From NCBI GenBank assembly GCA_938083195.1, contig CALKCK010000007.1, positions 124,001 to 188,000 of the forward strand: 64,000 bases of DNA, read 5' to 3'. This stretch comes from an uncultured Pirellulaceae bacterium (GTDB taxonomy: Bacteria; Planctomycetota; Planctomycetia; Pirellulales; Pirellulaceae). A program made the position numbers and the translations under genes. The notes below the pieces were generated by a model. It ran no database searches, was not told the DNA's origin, and saw only the letters and a list, made by a program, of their open reading frames with translations. Shown here piece after piece: positions 35,874 through 45,257 of the stretch. Position 1 is the first letter of the stretch, and every line of letters starts with the position of its first letter.

Positions 35874-37517
35874 TCAAGACCTGGCTTCAAAATCCTCGAT
35901 TTCAGGCGCAATCAAATTGAAGAACTCTCCCAATTGCGACTCGTAACGTTTCCATTTATTCCGAGATGTTTTGTAGATCGGTCTTCGAACCTGCACCGAA
36001 CTGGCCGTACTCACCACAGGATCGCTATTGTGGAACTCAAGGACACTGCTCTCCCATTCCAAACCAAGATGCTCGACGACGGGTTTAATCACATCCTCCG
36101 GCGATTCAGTAAGATTTTCATAAGACACATCAAACACAGCCGCAGGGGCAACCGACCGCCAATGATTCATCAACCGCGAATAATTTCGATAGACCGTCGC
36201 AAGATATTCAAATTGCGATGTATTAAATTGAAGCTTTTCGTCACTAAATGATTGAAAATAACATGAGAGGCAAACATCTCGCGGATCCCGTCTGCAATTT
36301 ATTATGCGGGCATTGGGAAACATCATGGCAATGAAACCAATATGGAAATAGTTCGCCGGCATTTTATCAATAAATCGCTTTGAAAAATCAGCACCACCAC
36401 CCTCACCTAAATCATCAAAACTGGTATATCGAGTTAGCTGATCAATATAGCCTTGAGCACTGGCCCGAATCCAAAAATCATCCAACGTCTTAAACATTTC
36501 TTGCAAGCGAACCTGGCTTGCATCACCAAACCGAGATGAAACTAAATCCCCTAGGGATTCAAGTTCACCCACGGCCTCAACTTCAGAATGGCGGGAAAGC
36601 ATTTGTTGAACCAACGTCGTGCCACTCCGCGGCATGCCAACGATAAACACAGGTGCCGCGCTCGGGTTACCATTTTCAGCAAACTTTTGGATCGTCTCTG
36701 ATGTGAAAAACTCGATCAAATCATCAATCACCGTTTGGCTTTGATCACTATCGAACTGAAGTCCCTGTGCCTTACCCAACGCATGCGTTGCATCGGCAGC
36801 ACGGGAATAGTGTTCAAAGGCGTTGGCAAATTCCTTTTCCTTCTCCAAATGGACAGCCATAGCAACATTGAGCCGATTCGATGCCACTAAACTCAATTCG
36901 GGCATTTCCAAGAACGCACGCAAAGAGCTTAATTGAAGATCAGTAAACTGATATTCTCCAAGATTGACAAACTGTGACAATTGAAAATAGGCTTGCGGAT
37001 TGTCTGCATCAATTGCCAATGCACGCCGGATATCCTCAATTGCTCCTAAAAAATCTCCCTGAAATTGCTTAAGCCTCGAAGTCTCATTGAGAACTTGAAC
37101 TTCTGAAAATCCAAACTTGGAAGCTTCATAAAAGCTGACCAATGCTTCGCTGATTTTATTCTGCTTCCCAAGCGAGATTCCCTTTTGGAAAAAGGCTGGG
37201 GCGAATTCTGGGGAAAGTTCGATCGCCTTTTCGGCAGAGACCAACGCAGATTCTTGTTCCTTCATCGAATTAAAAATAGAAGCCAGATTCGAATAATACT
37301 CGGGATTGGCCGGATCAATTTCGATGGCGTATTTAATCTGCTGCAACGCGTCATTGGAATTGCCCATTTGATGAGCAATCAGACCCGCAAAATGCCAAGC
37401 ATCCGAATGACGGGAGTCTTCTTTCAATACCGCAGCATACCCGACCGCAGCTCCGGTCAGATCACCAGCATGATGTTTCTGAACCGATTCCTCAAATAGT
37501 GTCTTAATATTCGACAT
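35874..37517 (-). CDS. TPR-repeat sulfotransferase
   Basis: A 547-residue protein. Residues about 1-260 are tetratricopeptide repeats (WHFAGLIAHQMGNSNDALQQIKYAIEIDPANPEYYSNLASIF is a repeat pair). Residues about 285-540 are a sulfotransferase domain with the 5'-phosphosulfate loop VGMPRSGTTLVQQML and the 3'-phosphate motif INCRRDPRDVCLSCYFQSF. It should transfer sulfate from PAPS to a hydroxyl or tyrosine acceptor, with the TPR part recruiting the acceptor. There is no signal peptide, so it is probably cytosolic. It adds sulfate in a neighbourhood of enzymes that remove it. Acceptor unknown. Confidence 0.92.
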   Translation of the reverse strand: MSNIKTLFEESVQKHHAGDLTGAAVGYAAVLKEDSRHSDAWHFAGLIAHQMGNSNDALQQIKYAIEIDPANPEYYSNLASIFNSMKEQESALVSAEKAIELSPEFAPAFFQKGISLGKQNKISEALVSFYEASKFGFSEVQVLNETSRLKQFQGDFLGAIEDIRRALAIDADNPQAYFQLSQFVNLGEYQFTDLQLSSLRAFLEMPELSLVASNRLNVAMAVHLEKEKEFANAFEHYSRAADATHALGKAQGLQFDSDQSQTVIDDLIEFFTSETIQKFAENGNPSAAPVFIVGMPRSGTTLVQQMLSRHSEVEAVGELESLGDLVSSRFGDASQVRLQEMFKTLDDFWIRASAQGYIDQLTRYTSFDDLGEGGGADFSKRFIDKMPANYFHIGFIAMMFPNARIINCRRDPRDVCLSCYFQSFSDEKLQFNTSQFEYLATVYRNYSRLMNHWRSVAPAAVFDVSYENLTESPEDVIKPVVEHLGLEWESSVLEFHNSDPVVSTASSVQVRRPIYKTSRNKWKRYESQLGEFFNLIAPEIEDFEARS

Positions 37518-37862
37518 GTCTAACCATCATTTAAACGCAAAGTACATCTATGAAATCGGCAAAAAAACAGTTCGACGGGTGGCGATTTTTGACAAAATCC
37601 AGCTTTCCAATAAATATTGGCTTCCTAATGGAAATCGACTTCCGCAACGACTAATTTTAGCTCAATTCAATCAGTTTGGCCGGGCTGAATCAACAAGGTA
37701 GCGATTGAGCGAATCGCCCAAGAGGGCAGATTTAAATTGGGCGGGTTTTACCTGCAAAGTTTTAATGCACACAAGTGAAAACACTATTTCAAATTTGGCT
37801 CGACAGATGCTGCACCTGCGCCTAAAAACAACAAGACCTTCATTCGCTATTCCATCTTGCCA
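37518..37862 (+). other. Intergenic region upstream of the lipid-modification-like gene group
   Basis: About 345 bases between divergent genes. No gene or clear promoter is recognised, but it must carry the promoters for both directions. Confidence 0.35.
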
Positions 37863-38075
37863 ATGCCTTGTTTTTTTCAGTTTGAGTCCAACGACGAAGA
37901 ACGCATTGGGGTACAATCTTTGCGTCACCACGCGACTAACAAGCATTTAAATGCTCTGCATCAATTTAAACTAACAACGAATTTATTGTTAGCAAGATTG
38001 AGGTTGATGAGCCTGCTGTGCTTGTTAATACCGATTGCATTTTTAATGGCGATATTTTTAAATTCAAACGCTTAA
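37863..38075 (+). CDS. Possible small single-span membrane protein
   Basis: About 70 residues with a hydrophilic N-terminus, a basic stretch and a C-terminal membrane span (LMSLLCLLIPIAFLMAIFL). It ends 12 bases before the next gene and points the same way. No family is recognised and no ribosome site is visible, so it may be spurious. The in-frame TTG at 37857 is an alternative start. Confidence 0.4.
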   Translation: MPCFFQFESNDEERIGVQSLRHHATNKHLNALHQFKLTTNLLLARLRLMSLLCLLIPIAFLMAIFLNSNA

Positions 38076-38087
38076 CCGATAGACGCG

Positions 38088-38408
38088 ATGCCTGATCCCA
38101 ACAAATTAGACAAAGACCCGCCTCTCAACCCGTACGCTGCTGGAAACGAAGTCGACAACGGCCCCACCAATGAATCTCCAAGGCAGAAGCCCTTTAATCC
38201 GCTTTTCCAAGCCCTGGGCTGGTTTTGTTTAATCGTAATTTCACCAATTCTGGGTTGCACGGCATTTTTCTTTACTTGCTTCGGAACCATAGGATTAGTA
38301 GATAATCCGTTGGCAATATCCGCAGGAGTCGGCCTGCTAACGATGACTGCCGTTTTGTATTTCGGCGGCAGGAGCTTGATTGCCAATTCCAATAAACCCA
38401 AAAAATAA
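38088..38408 (+). CDS. Small membrane protein, unknown function
   Basis: A 106-residue protein with a Pro/Asn-rich cytosolic head containing the planctomycete-style NPYAAG motif, then two membrane spans (about 45-66, LGWFCLIVISPILGCTAFFFTCF, and about 72-93) and a short basic tail. No enzymatic motif is visible. It lies about 50 bases upstream of the radical SAM gene in the same orientation, so it is probably cotranscribed and may be an accessory to that membrane-lipid-type enzyme. Confidence 0.7.
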   Translation: MPDPNKLDKDPPLNPYAAGNEVDNGPTNESPRQKPFNPLFQALGWFCLIVISPILGCTAFFFTCFGTIGLVDNPLAISAGVGLLTMTAVLYFGGRSLIANSNKPKK

Positions 38409-38455
38409 ACCCTAGACTCGCTTTGCCTAAACCTTGCGGACGTGGATCTCAATCA

Positions 38456-39973
38456 ATGCAATTACACCAATACCGTGGCCACAACTTCCTGGGAACGACC
38501 AAAAGTCTTTGTCCTCAATGTTTAGCGCTGGTGGATGCCAAGATTATCACGAAAGACAATCGTGTATATTTTAGAAAATTATGCCCAGAACATGGATTCC
38601 GAGAAGATTTTGTCTGTAGCGACGCAAGTCATTTTGATCGGAACGAATTTACCTTGCCCGGCAAACAGCCGACTAGGTTTGGAATTGAACCGAAACTGGG
38701 ATGCCCCTATGACTGCGGAATCTGTAGCGAACACGAGCAACACACCTGCATCGGTCTGCTAGAAATCACCTCCCATTGCAACCTTGAATGCCCTATCTGT
38801 TTCGCTGGCAGTGGCCCGGGCGGCACCCACTTAACCGTTGAACAATGCAAACATGCAATAGACCGCCTCGTTGAGGTTGAAACTCAGCCAGAAATATTGC
38901 AACTTTCGGGAGGTGAGCCAACCATCCATCCTGATTTTGAAACCATTTTTCAATACGCATGCGATCAGCCTATCGATATCGTAATGATTAACACGAATGG
39001 TTTGCGAATTGCGAAAGATCCTAAATTTGGAGAGTTTCTTGCTTCTTTTCGTACGCGATGCGAAGTCTATTTCCAATTCGATTCATTCGAAGACATTCAA
39101 ACAGAGGCCCTGCGTGGCGTTTCGCTGGTAGATACCAAACTTAAGGCGATCGAACGGCTTGGAGAACTGGGAATCCGAACGACACTTGTTTGCACGTTGC
39201 AGGCTGGGATCAACGATCAGGAAATTGGCGCCATCACTGAATTCGCTATCCAACGACCCTGGATAACGGGCGTGAGTTTTCAGCCAACGACTTACACTGG
39301 CCGTTATTTTCTACCTGATGAATTGGAAAAGCGAATCACGTTTCCGGATATTCTTCATGGACTTGAGACACAAACCAACGGTAAGTGGAAAGCATCCGAT
39401 TTCTCTCCGCTGCCGTGCGCTCACCCCAACGGGCATACCCTCGCCTATACCTATCGTCGCTTTAATCCGGACTTAGAATTTACTCCGCTTGCTCGATTCA
39501 TCGACATTGAGAAACATATTGATTTATTGTCTGGACGGATTACTTTTGATCGACCGAGAGCGAAAGAACTAATTTCGACGGTGCTTGACTCATTTGGCTG
39601 CGGACTAGCAAATGCAAGCGGTACCCAAATAGATAGCGCATTAGGACTGTTTGCCCAGCACCTACAAACCCGCAACTCGGGCTCAGCATTGTCTCAATCA
39701 GATTCCAACACTGTCTCCCTGGCCAAGGAATTTTTGAACAGTGCCCTAACCATGGAATTAGAACCCGAACACATGCTGCGAATAACGACCACTTCCTTTA
39801 TGGACGCCTACAACTTTGACATTCGACAATTGATGAAATCGTGCGTTCATCATATTCTTCCTTCGGGTCACATCATTCCGTTCTCGGCGTACAATGTTCT
39901 CTATCGCGGTGGCCAAATTCCACTTCCAAAACTCAATGAACAGCCTAAGCCTCCGCTAGTACACATTAACTGA
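38456..39973 (+). CDS. Radical SAM enzyme of the tetraether-lipid-synthase (Tes)-like family
   Basis: A 505-residue iron-sulfur enzyme; ATG 38456 is preferred over TTG 38423. The N-terminus has a rubredoxin-like Cys set (LCPQC, C19/C22, and LCPEHGF, C43), then an auxiliary-cluster motif GCPYDCGICSEHEQHTC (C83, C87, C90, C98), then the radical SAM CxxxCxxC cluster C108-NLE-C112-PI-C115. LQLSGGEPTIHPDF is the SAM-binding GGEP motif. The tail SCVHHILPSGHIIPFSAYNVLYR matches the family end. This Cys arrangement matches archaeal Tes, which joins lipid tails by radical C-C coupling. Bacterial members are largely uncharacterised, so the substrate is inferred. An Lgt-like gene follows after about 100 bases. 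Confidence 0.88.
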   Translation: MQLHQYRGHNFLGTTKSLCPQCLALVDAKIITKDNRVYFRKLCPEHGFREDFVCSDASHFDRNEFTLPGKQPTRFGIEPKLGCPYDCGICSEHEQHTCIGLLEITSHCNLECPICFAGSGPGGTHLTVEQCKHAIDRLVEVETQPEILQLSGGEPTIHPDFETIFQYACDQPIDIVMINTNGLRIAKDPKFGEFLASFRTRCEVYFQFDSFEDIQTEALRGVSLVDTKLKAIERLGELGIRTTLVCTLQAGINDQEIGAITEFAIQRPWITGVSFQPTTYTGRYFLPDELEKRITFPDILHGLETQTNGKWKASDFSPLPCAHPNGHTLAYTYRRFNPDLEFTPLARFIDIEKHIDLLSGRITFDRPRAKELISTVLDSFGCGLANASGTQIDSALGLFAQHLQTRNSGSALSQSDSNTVSLAKEFLNSALTMELEPEHMLRITTTSFMDAYNFDIRQLMKSCVHHILPSGHIIPFSAYNVLYRGGQIPLPKLNEQPKPPLVHIN

Positions 39974-40080
39974 CACTGCCTTTGATCCCTTCAGGCGTGG
40001 CATTTCGCCATTCCATGCCTCACTGAAATTTGCCTGCGACAGACACAGCCAACACGTCTAAACAAACGTTCTACCTGCCA

Positions 40081-40788
40081 ATGTATTACCCACTGTTTAC
40101 TTTGCTCGGCTGCATCGCTGGAATTATTGCGTCGACCTCTACCTCAAAATACACCGCTGATCGAATTCAACTATCAGTCCCTGATAAAATTTTCATTGTG
40201 CTCTCGGGCTTCTGTTCAGCAATCATCTTTGCCAAATTACCCTTCATTGTTTTATCAGAGGACGTTCTCCACAATGCAGGTACCATTTTGTTTAGCGGAA
40301 AAACGGTCTTACTAGGGCTTGTGGGAGGCTATTTCGGTGTGGAGCTAGGCAAATGGATGCGTGGAATTAAAACCAAAACAGGAGATTCTTTCGCAGTTCC
40401 GGTCGCAGTGGCGATTGGCGTCGGGCGACTTGGCTGCTTCTTTGGAGGTTGCTGCTATGGCGTTGAGACCAAACTCCCGTGGGGCGTGGTATTTCCAAGA
40501 GTCGACCAACTCAATCGCCACCCTAATCAAATTTATGAAGCAATTTTCCATCTGTTGATGGCATTTATTTTGTACGGGATGCTGAAAAACGGAATTCTCA
40601 AAGGTCAGTTAATTAAAGTTTATTTCCTCTCGTATTTTGCCTTCCGTTTTCTCACAGAATTCTTGCGGCCCGAAATCGAATTAGCTGGCGGACTCTCGGC
40701 CTACCAATGGGCAATCGTCGTCTTAATTCCAATTTTCATTAGTTTGTGGTACCGCGATACACCACCACTTCGAACAAAAAGAGTTTAA
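40081..40788 (+). CDS. Lgt-like (prolipoprotein diacylglyceryl transferase family) membrane protein
   Basis: A 235-residue polytopic membrane protein with about seven hydrophobic segments. ATG 40081 places the first membrane span directly after the start; an in-frame TTG at 40030 would add 17 residues. Lgt-type motifs are VAIGVGRLGCFFGGCCYG, LNRHPNQIYEAIFH and FAFRFLTEFLRPE. True Lgt transfers diacylglyceryl from phosphatidylglycerol to lipobox Cys. This protein has GCFFGGCCYG in place of the usual NFxNxE signature, so it is a divergent paralogue, possibly a phospholipid-headgroup transferase acting with the neighbouring Tes-like enzyme. It ends convergently 15 bases from the kinase gene. Confidence 0.88.
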   Translation: MYYPLFTLLGCIAGIIASTSTSKYTADRIQLSVPDKIFIVLSGFCSAIIFAKLPFIVLSEDVLHNAGTILFSGKTVLLGLVGGYFGVELGKWMRGIKTKTGDSFAVPVAVAIGVGRLGCFFGGCCYGVETKLPWGVVFPRVDQLNRHPNQIYEAIFHLLMAFILYGMLKNGILKGQLIKVYFLSYFAFRFLTEFLRPEIELAGGLSAYQWAIVVLIPIFISLWYRDTPPLRTKRV

Positions 40789-40803
40789 TAATAACCAGAT
40801 TTT

Positions 40804-43386
40804 TCAATTCGTTTCTGATTCCTTGCACTTGGCCATTACTCTAAATGAAAGTAACGGATGGCGGTAAGATGCAGGCACCGTGGAGAACTGCCGCATTGAT
40901 TCGAGGCGACCTTCTGACGTTACCCCAAACTCCATCCTTCGTTTGGTCAAACTCCGGGTATCAACAGTCCTAGCGAGCTGCTCATAGAAAGTAGGCTCCT
41001 GCGGTGATTGAACCCAATATTTAATTTCCACCTCAATTGCACCGGCGAGCAGTTCACTAACGTCAACTCGGAACGGTTTAATTTGATCACGAGAAAATGG
41101 CTCAGTCTTTGAGGCCGCACCATCGTACACCGAAATCCAATTACAGTCATCCAACTTGGATGCGGACTCTGTATTCCGAAATCGAACTTTTATTCCGCCT
41201 TGGCTATCCTCTCGCAAAAGGTCTATACAATTTCCAATGTGCGCCTGCCTAATTCCTTTCGGAAACCGATATCGGTAAGAGACCCAACCGGGACGACCGG
41301 AGACGATCGGGTGCAGGTAAGCCGTTTGGCCATCTTCTTCCAAAGCTTGTTGAAGATTGTCACTGTCGTAATAAAAGTCATTCATCCCCGACGCCATATT
41401 AAAACGGTGGACGAAGATATCCGACTGACCTCCTCCCATAATTTGATAAGAACGCTCATTCGGTGTTTCAATTCGTTCCCTATAGCTGACCACCCCGTTT
41501 GGATTAGCCGCTTTTATCGTGGCACCGTCCGTCCATTCCCAATACTGGCCGAAACAACCGCTGATATACGAACGAGTAGGCATGTTTTGGCTGTCGGGTA
41601 ACTGCCCATTGCTCATCCGTTGGAAGTTTGACGTCAGCTCCTCTATCGATAGTCCATCAATGAAATAATGCTTGCCGAACATTGCATAACACAACTGATT
41701 CTTTGAAACCGGCGCATACGAAAGGCCATCCGGACAGTTTTCAGACAACCTTCTGCAAAAATCCTTTACATCTGAGTAATCAATATTAGATATCGGGTCG
41801 CCGCCGAACGCTTCACCCTCCTCCATCCCCATAACACGCCGATAGAGTTCGACTGAAACTAGATCCTCCATAACAAGCCAACGGTCATCAGGATCATAAT
41901 TTGACCAGCCAAGATTTTTGGAAAGTTCAGGATACTCTTTGGCGAATTGGTCTTTTTGATCACGAGAAGATTCACCGACGGCAATTTCTCGAAAACTTAC
42001 ACCCTCATAATTTTCAAAAAGCCCCTCATCCTTCCATTTACCTTTTTGTCTTTGAACAACTTCAGCGATCGCCGGTGTTTTAATATCCAAGTCCGACCCG
42101 GCATTATTCCAAAGTAAATATGCAGAACCAAGCAGAAACAAAGAACCAATTGCAAAGCTCACAGGAATCGAAAGCCCCGAGATTAGTTCGCGAAGCTTAC
42201 CCTTTTTAGTAATGGTTTTCATTTCAATAGAATTAACCACTGAACTAACCGGTTTTCCGCCAACTCGATTGGAGAATTCAGGCAACGCCTGCGCTACGGC
42301 AATTCTAAAACTTAGTGCGTCCTCAAAACGCCCACTTGGATCCTGCGAAAGCCCCTTAAGCAATACCTTCTTTAATTCTGGCGCAATTAATGAGTCGGCT
42401 CTCAAGGCCTCTGGCCCTGTTTCTAGCTTATTCGTTAAGTCTTTTAGATCGCTCGCATCAAAGGGGTGATATCCAGCCAATAGAACGCAGGCAATTTCTG
42501 CGAGTGCAAACAAATCAGTCCTTTGCGTCAAGGGTTTCCCTGCCATCTGCTCTGGAGCCATGTACAAAGGTGTTCCTGCAAGTGGAATCGTTGGACTATC
42601 TGAAAGTGAACTAATCGCTATGCCAAAATCAAGAATTTTAAGAGTGAATCCACTCTGCCTGATCATTACGTTTCCAGGTTTTAGATCACGATGAATGATT
42701 CCAGCTTCATGAATAGCACTTAGGCCGATTGCAAGTTCCTGAAAAATTGAAAACCGAAAAGAAAGTGATTCTTTGTCAAGACCGTTGGTGCCGAGCCAAT
42801 GTTGAAGCGACTCGCCGTCGTACCACTCCATCACAAAAAAAACAATCGTCGAATCTTGATCAGCGGAGACATGATACACATCAATAACGTTTTGATGGTT
42901 TATCGACGTCGCCAGCCTAGCCTCGCTTAAAAATCTCTCTCTAGCCCCAGGATCACTTGCGATCGACGGAGCGAGAACTTTAATCGCAACCCTTCGACGC
43001 AAATTTTCGTCGAATCCCTCAAAAACAAAACCAGTCGGCCCCGTGGCTATCAGTTTTTGAAACGAAAATCCCCTCAGACTGGCAATGGTATTTTCTGAAG
43101 AAGACCCATGCGTTTCCGAAAGGAAATCAAGAAGGCTCGCAGTCGAATCCTTACGGCTCCCTTCGCCCAAGGTGGTCAGCAGCAAATCGAAAAGATTTTT
43201 TTCCGATTCCTGACTGCGGTTATTAACTCTCTCGTTTTTAAGAGTAACCAGTGTCGAGAGTTCGTCTACGAGATCTGGGTCGCTGCAATTGAATGCAACG
43301 AGGATTTGCTGGCGCTCCGCATCGCTACTCGCATCTTCTACGCAATTGAATGCGGCCTCAAGCCGCCTAAAGTACGTAGAATCCAT
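40804..43386 (-). CDS. Membrane Ser/Thr protein kinase with sulfatase-modifying-factor-like ectodomain
   Basis: An 860-residue receptor-type kinase. Residues 1-100 form an N-terminal region; the kinase domain (about 104-370) has Lys136 (VAIKVLAP), HRDLKPGN (Asp234), DFG (Asp253) and YMAPEQM, so it appears active. The glycine loop is GPTGFV with the first Gly replaced. A membrane span lies at about 408-428. The outer part (about 465-690) has a degenerate FGE-sulfatase/SUMF1-like fold (PISNIDYSDVKDFCRRLSE, YWEWTDG) and a beta-rich tail. Such domains in planctomycete kinases are thought to bind ligands rather than make formylglycine. The ECF sigma gene lies 212 bases upstream in the same direction. 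Confidence 0.92.
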   Translation of the reverse strand: MDSTYFRRLEAAFNCVEDASSDAERQQILVAFNCSDPDLVDELSTLVTLKNERVNNRSQESEKNLFDLLLTTLGEGSRKDSTASLLDFLSETHGSSSENTIASLRGFSFQKLIATGPTGFVFEGFDENLRRRVAIKVLAPSIASDPGARERFLSEARLATSINHQNVIDVYHVSADQDSTIVFFVMEWYDGESLQHWLGTNGLDKESLSFRFSIFQELAIGLSAIHEAGIIHRDLKPGNVMIRQSGFTLKILDFGIAISSLSDSPTIPLAGTPLYMAPEQMAGKPLTQRTDLFALAEIACVLLAGYHPFDASDLKDLTNKLETGPEALRADSLIAPELKKVLLKGLSQDPSGRFEDALSFRIAVAQALPEFSNRVGGKPVSSVVNSIEMKTITKKGKLRELISGLSIPVSFAIGSLFLLGSAYLLWNNAGSDLDIKTPAIAEVVQRQKGKWKDEGLFENYEGVSFREIAVGESSRDQKDQFAKEYPELSKNLGWSNYDPDDRWLVMEDLVSVELYRRVMGMEEGEAFGGDPISNIDYSDVKDFCRRLSENCPDGLSYAPVSKNQLCYAMFGKHYFIDGLSIEELTSNFQRMSNGQLPDSQNMPTRSYISGCFGQYWEWTDGATIKAANPNGVVSYRERIETPNERSYQIMGGGQSDIFVHRFNMASGMNDFYYDSDNLQQALEEDGQTAYLHPIVSGRPGWVSYRYRFPKGIRQAHIGNCIDLLREDSQGGIKVRFRNTESASKLDDCNWISVYDGAASKTEPFSRDQIKPFRVDVSELLAGAIEVEIKYWVQSPQEPTFYEQLARTVDTRSLTKRRMEFGVTSEGRLESMRQFSTVPASYRHPLLSFRVMAKCKESETN

Positions 43387-43598
43387 GTTTCCAATCTCGT
43401 CAAACCGAATAAATAACTGTTAAACAGATTTTCCGACGGAAATCAGTCGATTGATCGTCTGTTATTCGAGAAACGCAACACTTAAATTCGCGCTATCCTT
43501 TTCTCAGAATTAATGCGTAGATCCGCTGTTGATAATCTCAAAAAAATACAAATAATTTGAGATCAAGCGGCTTTCAGACATTTATTCTTTAGCTGATG

Positions 43599-44168
43599 TC
43601 AAACTGGGTAGTCCAGCCGACTAGCTAACCAGACTTTGCAAAACGACCATTTCCGAAAGGCCGTGGCTCTCGCCATTGACAACATCTCCGCAGCATCTTC
43701 GATGGACTTCCCCTCAAACACCCGCAAACGCACGAGTTCCGCATTTTCCGGCATCGAGTCCTCCAACAACAAAACAGCCTCCTCCAATGCGACAATAAAT
43801 TTTTCAGCCTCGTGAATTCTTTGCAAGGTCGAATCGTCTACCAAACTATGGAACGCATTTTTTTCAGATTTTTTTCGAGAAATTCGGGATCGGGCGCGGT
43901 CAATTAGAATCTGCTTCATATTTCGAGAGGCAAAGCGGAACTGGGGCGATTCGGAAACCTCTTCCGATACCTCAGCACTGTCGAATCGAGATTTCATCGA
44001 TTTTAAAAACCATTCGTGAACCAACCCGGTAGCGGTTAACGTGCTGGTCATTTCACGGCGAATCAGTCCATTAGCAATTTGTTTAAGCTGAGAATAATGG
44101 TCGTCGCTAAATTCCGAAGAATGGTTCGACGATGCGGCTTTAATATCGGTATCGTAGAGTGAGCTCAT
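43599..44168 (-). CDS. ECF-subfamily RNA polymerase sigma factor (planctomycete kinase-linked type)
   Basis: A 189-residue sigma factor of the Sigma70_ECF/TIGR02999 kind. The region 2 equivalent contains LKQIANGLIRREMTSTLTATGLVHEWFLK and FRFASRNMKQILIDRARSRISRKK. Region 4 (about 140-185) has the helix-turn-helix ELVRLRVFEGKSIEDAAEMLSMARATAFRKWSFCKVWL. In planctomycetes these are often encoded beside Ser/Thr kinases and are thought to be controlled by phosphorylation rather than by anti-sigma factors. The downstream kinase fits that arrangement. No anti-sigma gene is visible. Confidence 0.93.
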   Translation of the reverse strand: MSSLYDTDIKAASSNHSSEFSDDHYSQLKQIANGLIRREMTSTLTATGLVHEWFLKSMKSRFDSAEVSEEVSESPQFRFASRNMKQILIDRARSRISRKKSEKNAFHSLVDDSTLQRIHEAEKFIVALEEAVLLLEDSMPENAELVRLRVFEGKSIEDAAEMLSMARATAFRKWSFCKVWLASRLDYPV

Positions 44169-45257
44169 CGTGGAATAATCCGAAATTGCTTTAAGTGGGA
44201 TTTAGCTAGTTAACATACTGACTGATGAGAGGACGCTGAACACCCTTGGCCCAGTATCCCTATTTCAAGAGTTTAAATTCTAATCAAAATATGAACACGT
44301 TAAAGTCTTTTAAATCGATTTCGAATAGTTGATTTTGTTAATATTCCTACAAGTTCGATGGAAAAAGAATTTTTTAACGATTGAAAATGCAACCAATTAG
44401 AGACAGGTCACGGATTGCTGATTAAATTTCACGGAACCAACTTATTTAGAATCCGCAAAAACTACCACATTCAATTGAAGGGCTCATCCGAACCGAGAAC
44501 ACAATAAAATCCAGTGGAGGTAACGACCTTCCTAACGCCAGGCTTTTGATTCTATTGGCACGAGAGTTAACCGTCCAGTAAATTTCGCCACCTCATTTAC
44601 CTCCACCTTTATTCATTGATACAAATTAAACATTTTTGTTAATTGCGTTTTCACAAACGGCTAATTCTACGCACTGCCTTGCCTGACCGTTACATATTAA
44701 ATCCGAAAACGTTTGTATTGATAAGTATTTTCAAATTGCACCCTTCTTTACAATCCCAGCCCTGCCTCGAGCATGATTCCCTTAAAAAGCAGATAAGAAC
44801 ACTTCAATTAAAAGAACACTCTAATTAATCCGTTACCCGAATGGATCGCACCTTCGCTAAAATCTTAATCAATTCATCAATACACGCATGAATGTCTTGG
44901 AAAATCAGATGGCACCGCGAGTCAAGGAATTTCGATTAGCGAGTTTCTTGCATCATTCAGAAGCGATCAGTTCAAACTGATTAAATCGCTGTGTCTTTTA
45001 GCCGTTTTGTTGTGGGTCAGCAAACCAATTACTAGCGTGTCGACAGACATCCGCATAAGTTGCAAAGCGGAAGGCTCAAACGTCAAAGAAGTAGATTATT
45101 GACTGCAATTGAGTCGGAACCTTTGTCCATGCAAACATGGTGTTAAAAGAATATGAAAGAAAGGCTGTAGAATCAAATACTTCAACGACCCGATGCGGAG
45201 AATAAACGGATACTTGTCAGCCTATTCAGTCGTTCCGGTTTTACTTCAGAATTCGTA
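44169..45257. other. Long AT-rich gene-free stretch upstream of the ECF sigma factor
   Basis: Over 1 kb with no convincing gene on either strand. It should contain the ECF promoter. A 10-bp inverted repeat (GTGGAGGTAA at 44514 with TTACCTCCAC at 44597) and a TGGCACG-N4-TTAAC near-match to sigma-54 were seen but are within chance. Confidence 0.4.

Noticed and set aside
44551-44575. TGGCACG-N4-TTAAC resembling a sigma-54 promoter
   Set aside because: The essential GC of the -12 element is missing and no gene follows on that strand.
44514-44606. 10-bp inverted repeat GTGGAGGTAA / TTACCTCCAC, 73 bases apart
   Set aside because: A match of this length in a 1-kb gap is expected by chance about half the time.
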